DNA from: CAVWDI01 sp046259385
GTDB taxonomy: Bacteria > Chloroflexota > Anaerolineae > Anaerolineales > UBA4823
DNA: 7,319 nt
Assembly: GCA_046259385.1 (NCBI GenBank)
Contig: JBJYWI010000251.1
Coordinates: 1-7,319 of the forward strand
Direction: 5' to 3'
Part shown: in pieces, positions 1 to 4,320 of the stretch
How the letters are laid out: the number at the start of each line of letters is the position of its first letter
How positions within the stretch are numbered: position 1 is the stretch's first letter
The notes under the pieces: model-generated
Database searches by the model: none
Seen by the model: only the letters and a program-made list of their open reading frames with translations
What the model was told of the DNA's origin: nothing
Translations under genes and position numbers: made by a program

Positions 1-178
1 GTACTGGCAATTTGGATGTTATCAAAAAATCTACGTCAGCAGACCCCTGTTTTTGTCAATTCTTGTCGCATAATTGCTGAATCGAATGTTCACGAGGTAT
101 AGGCAACTAAACTCTATTCTGCCTAAATCGATTCCCCCAATGGACAGGGTAGCTGAATGCCTTTCCTTCTTCATGCTC

Positions 179-198
179 CGGTGCAACAACGGTGCAAC
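179..198 (+). repeat. Two 9-base direct repeats, one helical turn apart
   Basis: CGGTGCAAC occurs at 179-187 and again at 190-198, so the two copies start 11 bases apart and would face the same side of the helix. This spacing suits binding of a dimeric or cooperative protein. It sits about 120 bases from the tRNA-fragment attachment site, so arm-type sites for a recombinase or an element-encoded regulator are possible. No binding protein is identifiable in the window. Confidence 0.5.
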
Positions 199-245
199 CC
201 GTCCTGGAAAACATGGAAAAAATGGACACAGTGGACAAAACTACC

Positions 246-257
246 CCCATATATGGG
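246..257. repeat. Perfect 12-base palindrome
   Basis: CCCATATATGGG at 246-257 is identical to its own reverse complement. It has no loop, so it is more likely a protein-binding dyad than an RNA hairpin. It lies between two TGGACA copies and about 55 bases left of the tRNA fragment. Its role is unknown. Confidence 0.4.
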
Positions 258-310
258 ACTAAATGGACACCATACCGCCATATGTACGGGGTGGACGTTG
301 CCTATGACCC

Positions 311-354
311 CTTCGAATCAGTAGGTTGTGCGTTCGAATCGCACCGGGGGTGCC
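311..354 (+). other. tRNA 3' fragment (probably Arg, TCG), putative att site
   Basis: The T arm is textbook: stem GTGCG at 328-332, loop TTCGAAT at 333-339, stem CGCAC at 340-344. It is preceded by a five-base variable loop AGGTT (323-327) and followed by an acceptor strand CGGGGGT (345-351), discriminator G352, then CCT where CCA would stand. Reading back, 311-317 is an anticodon loop CTTCGAA with anticodon TCG (Arg), and 318-322 is the 3' half of the anticodon stem. The expected 5' half (ACTGA) is absent: 306-310 reads GACCC. No D arm or 5' acceptor strand lies at the right distance. A tRNA 3' half that starts at the anticodon loop is the classic footprint of tyrosine-recombinase integration, with the intact tRNA at the other end of the element, here to the left. 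Confidence 0.6.
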
Positions 355-561
355 TGTTTCTTTATCATTTCTACTTTTATATAAAAGAACTTTTAAAATT
401 CATCGTATTCAAAATGCGATAAAAAAACATTTCCTGATTTTCGTGCGAAACCAGTTGATTTGGGTTCATAATCTTATCTTAGGAACCTAAAATTATAAGT
501 AGTTTGAATAGTGCAAGGGTCATTGATCAAATGCCATCCAATACCAGAGACTAAATGAGCG
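355..561. other. AT-rich gene-free spacer
   Basis: No credible gene is visible. The segment holds a perfect 14-base AT palindrome (CTTTTATATAAAAG, 374-387) directly followed by an overlapping AAAAG/CTTTT inverted repeat (383-394). It also holds a weak GGTTC/GAACC pair (463-467 with 483-487, 15-base loop, no T tract) and the candidate terminator listed separately. It separates the tRNA fragment from the 3' end of the minus-strand operon. Confidence 0.5.
421..454 (-). terminator. Candidate Rho-independent terminator after usp
   Basis: On the minus strand, bases 454 to 434 can fold into an 8-pair stem: CTGG with TCAG (one G-T pair), one bulged A, then TTTC with GAAA, closing a four-base GCAC loop. 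After a six-base gap comes a run of seven T (427-421). The hairpin is AT-rich and the gap is longer than ideal, so this is a weak call. It is the only hairpin-plus-T-run I find downstream of usp, about 110 bases past its stop codon. Confidence 0.3.
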
Positions 562-1023
562 TTATGTGTTTTCATTTTGCCCGTAGATGGCAGGAACAAC
601 CAGTACCGGAACGTTGGTGCCACGAATCACATGGTCTGTGTTACTCCCTAACATCCAGCGAGTGAACCCGCTCTCACCCCGCGTGCTCATTACAATCAAA
701 TCAATATTGTTCTGATCCGAAAAACTTGTGATTTCCTTATAGGGTATTCCTATCTGGGTAGCAATCCTTACTTCCACGTTATCCTCTCGAAGTTTATTTG
801 CGATACCCTCCAGGTAATCCTCTGCAATGACTCGTAATTGCTCTTCAGCCCTTTCGATGGCAGACCTGGTCGCCATGCCAGTTCGATAGGATTCAATTAG
901 CGGGCTTATCACCCTTATTAAGTACAACTCAGATTGGAATGTATTTGCATGATTAACTGCGACCGGCAATGCCTGCTCAGCCATTGCAGATCCATCTAAT
1001 GCCAGTAAAATCCGTCTGTACAT
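562..1023 (-). CDS. Universal stress protein (UspA family)
   Basis: This 153-residue protein is a single Usp domain of usual length, a soluble cytoplasmic alpha/beta fold that commonly binds ATP and dimerises. The N-terminus has the family beta-strand and loop ILLALDGS (residues 5-12, with Asp10). The C-terminus has the nucleotide-binding signature: STRGESG at 113-119, then GS at 126-127, then PVLVV at 139-143. This is the ATP-binding Usp type; the first Gly of the signature is Ser, a common variant. I start at the ATG at 1023 because AAGGAG (1038-1033) sits 9 bases upstream. A TTG two codons earlier (1029) would leave only 3 bases of spacing. It follows mrpG by 146 bases on the same strand and may be read from the mrp transcript or from its own promoter. 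A link to ion or pH stress is inferred from context only. Confidence 0.93.
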   Translation of the reverse strand: MYRRILLALDGSAMAEQALPVAVNHANTFQSELYLIRVISPLIESYRTGMATRSAIERAEEQLRVIAEDYLEGIANKLREDNVEVRIATQIGIPYKEITSFSDQNNIDLIVMSTRGESGFTRWMLGSNTDHVIRGTNVPVLVVPAIYGQNENT

Positions 1024-1124
1024 GACCAATCACTCCTTCAGTTATTTGCCAATTATTAATAATGCTCAATAACCTCAAAGTTCACTAAGACGATCATTTA
1101 TTCTTTCAAATTTGTTCTTAGGCT

Positions 1125-1137
1125 TCAAAGTCTTTGA
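1125..1137. repeat. Inverted repeat in the mrpG-usp spacer
   Basis: TCAAAG (1125-1130), one central T, then CTTTGA (1132-1137) form a perfect six-base dyad. The half-site TCAAAGT recurs at 1075-1081, fifty bases nearer to usp. Placement upstream of usp would suit an operator or an activator site, but no strong -35/-10 pair is evident beside it. Chance is possible in this AT-rich spacer. Confidence 0.3.
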
Positions 1138-1169
1138 TAACCTATTCTTGACCGCCTGTGATTCTTGAA

Positions 1170-1544
1170 CTACTCCTGATAATCAAATTTCAAATTATTC
1201 TGATTCCTTTGATTTTCATTATTTTCACCATGATCTAAATCGTCGCGCACTGTTTGTATGAGGGGGACTTTTATCCGGTAAGCTGCAGAAGCTAAAGCAT
1301 GACTGATCACAGGTCCGCTAATCAACAACAAACTAATTAAGACCAGTCCTTTACCAAAGCTCAGCGGTGTCCAGGAGACAGCTGCAAACATCAGGAATAC
1401 AGCCCCAAATACGCTTACTTTTGCAGTTGCGTGCAATCTGCTGTAAACATCCGGAAAGCGTATATAACCAAGTACCCCAGTAAGCGAAAAGAAAGTGCCG
1501 ATGCAGACAGCTAATATTGCAATGAAGATCAAAATGTTTTCCAT
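1170..1544 (-). CDS. mrpG: Mrp antiporter subunit G
   Basis: This is the small membrane subunit G of the Mrp Na+/H+ antiporter (MnhG/PhaG family), 124 residues with about three membrane helices. The family signature is clear: GVLGYIRFPDVYSRLHA at residues 23-39 in helix 1 and the following loop, with Arg29, Pro31, Asp32, Arg36 and His38. The second family block PVISHALASAAYR is at 78-90. After about residue 98 the tail is hydrophilic, acidic and Asn-rich, as often seen for MrpG tails, and is likely cytoplasmic. The start is the ATG at 1544: GGAG (1555-1552) lies 7 bases upstream, whereas the in-frame TTG at 1550 would be only 1 base away. The stop is TAG. It lies 70 bases after mrpF, a wider gap than elsewhere in the mrp cluster. 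Confidence 0.93.
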   Translation of the reverse strand: MENILIFIAILAVCIGTFFSLTGVLGYIRFPDVYSRLHATAKVSVFGAVFLMFAAVSWTPLSFGKGLVLISLLLISGPVISHALASAAYRIKVPLIQTVRDDLDHGENNENQRNQNNLKFDYQE

Positions 1545-1614
1545 ATGCAAACTCCATCCATTAGAAGAAATGTAATTTTATATTCTGCGATTTTCAATCG
1601 GTAATTAAAGTTTA

Positions 1615-1890
1615 TTAAAACATCTGTTCATCAGCAACATATTTCGCCAGGGCAATCGTTGAAACGAAGCTCAGAGCAACCAAACCGATTGCTACATCGA
1701 CAAAGATGCTGTTCTTCTCAAAGAGGGCAATCAGCAATAGAATGCATATTGTCAGCGTGCTGATTAAATCTGCGCCCATTAACCGGTCAATTATATTGTC
1801 ACCTCGCCAGACTCTCCAAACACTTATAGCAATCAACACAAGGTGAACGATTAGGGAGATATATAAGATGATAATCAAAACAGATTCCAT
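1615..1890 (-). CDS. mrpF: Mrp antiporter subunit F
   Basis: Subunit F of the Mrp antiporter (MnhF/PhaF family) is 91 residues with three predicted membrane helices (about 3-24, 40-57, 63-83). The family loop RVWRGDNIIDRLMGADLI is at residues 26-43, with Arg29, Gly30, Asp35, Arg36 and the buried Asp41; Asp31 replaces the Pro usual after the Arg-Gly. Helix 3 starts at Asp65 and carries the conserved ALSFVSTIALAKY pattern. The ATG at 1890 is chosen because AAGAG (1904-1900) precedes it by 9 bases and the resulting length matches the family. A TTG at 1923 would add 11 untypical residues, overlap mrpE, and has no ribosome binding site. The start lies 25 bases after the mrpE stop, which suggests translational coupling. 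Confidence 0.92.
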   Translation of the reverse strand: MESVLIIILYISLIVHLVLIAISVWRVWRGDNIIDRLMGADLISTLTICILLLIALFEKNSIFVDVAIGLVALSFVSTIALAKYVADEQMF

Positions 1891-1915
1891 GGTCACCAAC
1901 TCTTGAAAGAACGGA

Positions 1916-2395
1916 TTATTCAATAATCTTACTTAACAATTCACTACGCATATTTTGAGCCTGCTCCTGATATTCGGAGCTATGGGTAACATCGAGAACA
2001 TGCGTGTACATGACTCCATCTGTGTCAATTTCCACCACTAACTCTCCCGGTGCGATACTAATAGCATGTGCACTAAGCGCTGTTGCCAACTCAGATTCAC
2101 ATCCTGAGGTGATAGCGATGATTGAAGGTTGGATTTTTAAATTTCGACTCCAGACTGACCTGGCTACCATAATTCCACCTTTGAAGATATCGTAAATCAG
2201 GATGCCTAGGTATTGAATCATTGCCAGGATAGCCCTAGGTGCTCTTTGCCAAGAAACAGGTTTTATCTGCGGTCGTAACAACAAAGAAATTCCTATGGCT
2301 ATCACCACCCCGGCAATAATATTTAACCACTCCAGGTTGGAGGTCAACATGAGATAAATTAAAGTCAAGAATAGTACGAAAGGTATATAACGCAT
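1916..2395 (-). CDS. mrpE: Mrp antiporter subunit E
   Basis: Subunit E of the Mrp antiporter (MnhE/PhaE family) is 159 residues, a usual length. Two close hydrophobic segments fill residues 3-40, and a third amphipathic to hydrophobic segment lies at about 53-78. A soluble C-terminal domain follows. It carries the family core AISIAPGELVVEID (111-124), which corresponds to the common T-L-T-P-G-T-L-x-V-D pattern, and a Thr-His-Val-Leu-Asp block at 131-135. In Mrp systems MrpE supports assembly and full activity rather than forming the main proton channel. ATG at 2395 is preceded by GGTGAG (2407-2402, spacing 6), which overlaps the mrpD stop codon. The gap to mrpD is only 7 bases, so the two genes are probably translationally coupled. 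Confidence 0.94.
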   Translation of the reverse strand: MRYIPFVLFLTLIYLMLTSNLEWLNIIAGVVIAIGISLLLRPQIKPVSWQRAPRAILAMIQYLGILIYDIFKGGIMVARSVWSRNLKIQPSIIAITSGCESELATALSAHAISIAPGELVVEIDTDGVMYTHVLDVTHSSEYQEQAQNMRSELLSKIIE

Positions 2396-2402
2396 GATAT
2401 TC

Positions 2403-3911
2403 TCACCATCCTAGTGCGATTATTGAGTCCAGTACAGACTGGATGTAATTTTGTGGATCAAGCAACCAAGCACTTGTGAGCTGGCTGAATTGAATTAGAG
2501 GCTGCGCCCACAATCCAAATGCAACCACTAACAGGATTAATAAACTCGGTGCAACTAATCGGTCTCCGTATGTTTTTAGTTGATCCGCATCCGGAATTGG
2601 ACGCCACCAGATTTTCTGGAAGGCACGCATGGTATAGATGAGGGTCAAGATACCTCCAAGTGCAAGCAAGAAAACTGCCAGGAATGCATCACTATTGATG
2701 CCGCTTTCAAAGATCAGATATTTATTGATAAAGCCATTGGTCGGAGGGATTCCAGCCAGTGCCAAGCTGCCAATAAAGAATAATAATCCTGCATATGGCA
2801 TACTCTTGCCTACCCCGGTTACTACCTCAAAGGCTGCAGATTTGACCTTGCTCCGGCTGGCAACCGAACCAGCCAACATCAACATGGCAGCTTTGATCAG
2901 GCTGTGGTTGAAAGTGAAAACTAGAGCTGCTGCAATGGAAAGCAGTGTGCCCCAACCGATCCCGATCAGGATGAACCCGACCTGTGCAAGGGTTGAATAA
3001 GCCAGCATGCGCTTTGCATTTTGTGTGCCAATTGCAGAAAGACCACCAAAAATCACACCAACAACGCCCAAGCCGATCAGCAGAAGCTTCAGCTCCTCGG
3101 ATTGGTTAACGAATACTAAAGTCGTCATGCGCAAGAATCCATATATACCCAACTTGACGACAACAGAAGAAAGCATGGCGCTAACAGCAGTAGGAGCGGC
3201 TGTATGGAAATCCGGTTGCCAAAAATGAAATGGGAAAACCGCACTCTTTACCATGAAGGTCGCTGCCAGGAGAGCGATCGCAAAAGGCAGAAGAGGTTGA
3301 CCAGGGTTTGCTTGAATGCGTACTGCTAAATCCGCCATGTTCAGCGATCCATAAGAGATGTACAAGCTACCGATCGCTAATAGTAAAAATGCTGAAGCAA
3401 GCAAGCTGATGTAAAAATATTTATAAGCAGCTTCGGCACCCAAAGGGTCATCAGAGATGGCGGTCAGGATGGTTCCAGAGATCACTAGAAGTTCTGCAAA
3501 GACAAATAAGTTAAAGAAATCTCCACTTAATAGAGCACCCGTCAGCCCCACTCCAAGGGTCAAGAAAAAGGCATAGAAGGTGGGGTATGTAATGTTATTA
3601 TCCTTTGCCCCCAAAGCATAAGCCACACCCAAGAGCAGAACCAGCTGGCTCATCAACACCATAAAGACAGATAAGTAATCTGCCACCAAAGTTATGCCGA
3701 ATGGGGCGATCCAACCACCAAGCGGAAAGATTACAGCCTGCTCAGTAAGCCAAACTTGGTATAACAACCAGCTACTGCTTGCCAGAGACAAAAGCATAAT
3801 CATAAATGCCATGCGTGCCTGCCATCTTTTCCAAGGACGCAGAAGCAAAATTATGAACGCACCCGCTAAAGGGATCAATATCGGTAGAAGCACGATTTGG
3901 TTGGAATTCAT
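2403..3911 (-). CDS. mrpD: Mrp antiporter subunit D (NuoN/NuoM-like channel)
   Basis: Subunit D, 502 residues, belongs to the proton-conducting membrane transporter family shared with complex I NuoL/M/N. It should have about 14 membrane helices. The charged residues that form the intramembrane proton path are all present: Glu140 (in FVFAE), Lys222 (in MVKSAVFPFHFW), Lys253, Lys300 (before RMLAYSTLAQVG), His336 and Lys340 (in FNHSLIKA), and Lys397 (in FINKYLIFE). The helix 7-8 signature FPFHFWQPDFHTAAPTAVSA (226-245) favours MrpD over complex I subunits, and the gene order confirms it. The start is ATG at 3911 with AGGA (3922-3919) 7 bases upstream. It begins 31 bases after mrpC. All key residues are intact, so it is likely functional. 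Confidence 0.96.
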   Translation of the reverse strand: MNSNQIVLLPILIPLAGAFIILLLRPWKRWQARMAFMIMLLSLASSSWLLYQVWLTEQAVIFPLGGWIAPFGITLVADYLSVFMVLMSQLVLLLGVAYALGAKDNNITYPTFYAFFLTLGVGLTGALLSGDFFNLFVFAELLVISGTILTAISDDPLGAEAAYKYFYISLLASAFLLLAIGSLYISYGSLNMADLAVRIQANPGQPLLPFAIALLAATFMVKSAVFPFHFWQPDFHTAAPTAVSAMLSSVVVKLGIYGFLRMTTLVFVNQSEELKLLLIGLGVVGVIFGGLSAIGTQNAKRMLAYSTLAQVGFILIGIGWGTLLSIAAALVFTFNHSLIKAAMLMLAGSVASRSKVKSAAFEVVTGVGKSMPYAGLLFFIGSLALAGIPPTNGFINKYLIFESGINSDAFLAVFLLALGGILTLIYTMRAFQKIWWRPIPDADQLKTYGDRLVAPSLLILLVVAFGLWAQPLIQFSQLTSAWLLDPQNYIQSVLDSIIALGW

Positions 3912-3942
3912 TTTGGTTTCCTACCTACCAATTTATTCCCAT

Positions 3943-4278
3943 TCAGTTCTTCAGTCCCTGGATCTCATCCAAGTCACTGGTCTTATATCGCGAAGAGATC
4001 ACATAGAGGAGCGAAAGCACAAACGCAATGCCACCCATGCTAATCACAATTGCCGTGAGGACCAAAGCTTGTGGAAGAGCGTCGCTGCGTAATGCGGCTG
4101 GAGTATCCACGTATGCTGGCTGAATGCCTTGGAAATCACCCGTGCTCAACAAGAACAGGTTGATGGCATTCGATAAAATGATTAATCCAATTGCAGACCG
4201 GATAACATTACGGCGAAGCATTTGAAAAATTCCAATGGCAAACAAGATGCCGATTGCAATAGCCGTTAATATTTCCAC
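3943..4278 (-). CDS. mrpC: Mrp antiporter subunit C (NuoK-like)
   Basis: Subunit C, 111 residues with three membrane helices (about 3-20, 26-46, 70-95), is homologous to complex I NuoK. The helix 2 pattern GLIILSNAINLFLL (31-44) and the SDALPQALVLTAIVIS block (65-80) are the MrpC signatures. The usual Asp-Pro before the Leu/Ile-Pro-Gln is Asp-Ala here (Ala67). The C-terminal 15 or so residues are hydrophilic and cytoplasmic. The start is a GTG at 4278, preceded by AAGGAGG (4290-4284) at 5 bases. An ATG two bases upstream (4280) is out of frame and ends after four codons. It lies 42 bases after mrpAB. Confidence 0.95.
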   Translation of the reverse strand: MEILTAIAIGILFAIGIFQMLRRNVIRSAIGLIILSNAINLFLLSTGDFQGIQPAYVDTPAALRSDALPQALVLTAIVISMGGIAFVLSLLYVISSRYKTSDLDEIQGLKN

Positions 4279-4283
4279 ATTAT

Positions 4284-4290
4284 CCTCCTT
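4284..4290 (-). promoter_or_regulatory. Strong ribosome binding site deciding the mrpC start
   Basis: AAGGAGG on the minus strand is the strongest Shine-Dalgarno match in the window. Its spacing is 5 bases to the GTG at 4278 and 3 bases to the overlapping out-of-frame ATG at 4280. Only the GTG frame yields the MrpC protein. The site probably sets mrpC translation separately from the large mrpAB gene before it. Confidence 0.7.
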
Positions 4291-4320
4291 AACCTGGATG
4301 TCGGATTCTCCCAGGGTAGG

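Larger units (their letters stand above)
141..296 (+). repeat. Dispersed TGGAC(A) repeats
   Basis: TGGAC occurs five times on the plus strand, at 141-145, 223-227, 232-236, 264-268 and 292-296; the first four extend to TGGACA. Two copies are 9 bases apart (starts at 223 and 232). Five copies in about 155 bases is more than expected by chance. They may be protein-binding sites at an element end, or remnants of a repetitive coding tail. The sequence alone does not separate these options. Confidence 0.4.
1..310. other. Gene-free left region, probable end of an integrated element
   Basis: I recognise no gene in this stretch. One frame is open from the left edge to a TAG at 100-102 (33 residues) and could be the tail of a gene beginning outside the window, but I do not recognise it. 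Around 205-240 all three forward frames are open because of tandem TGGAC-like units, giving Trp-Lys-Thr, Met-Asp or Gly-His rich peptides without a credible start. The stretch carries two 9-base direct repeats, five TGGAC copies and a 12-base palindrome, and it ends exactly where identity to a tRNA 3' half begins. Reading it as the distal end of an integrative element is inference. Confidence 0.4.

Noticed and set aside
135..354. A complete tRNA gene using the D-arm-like CAATGGACAG at 138-147
   Set aside because: The distance to the T arm is about 190 bases, the anticodon stem does not pair, and no matching 5' acceptor strand is present; the resemblance is to a short common motif.
74..422. 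Two overlapping forward open frames (62 and 76 codons) in the left region
   Set aside because: They run through short tandem repeats and the tRNA fragment, overlap each other in different frames, lack a ribosome binding site, and resemble no known protein.
463..487. GGTTC/GAACC inverted repeat as an operon terminator
   Set aside because: The 15-base loop, five-pair stem and lack of a following T tract on either strand make it unconvincing.
1351..1557. A 68-codon minus-strand frame inside mrpG
   Set aside because: It is a shifted frame of mrpG; the true frame carries the MrpG signature motifs.
1891..1923. TTG start for mrpF that overlaps the mrpE end by 8 bases
   Set aside because: No ribosome binding site precedes it and the added 11 residues are untypical; the ATG at 1890 has an upstream AAGAG and gives the family length.
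2004..4092. Several forward open frames opposite mrpC, mrpD and mrpE
   Set aside because: They are antisense shadows of strongly conserved genes; their peptides show no domain and they have no plausible initiation signals.
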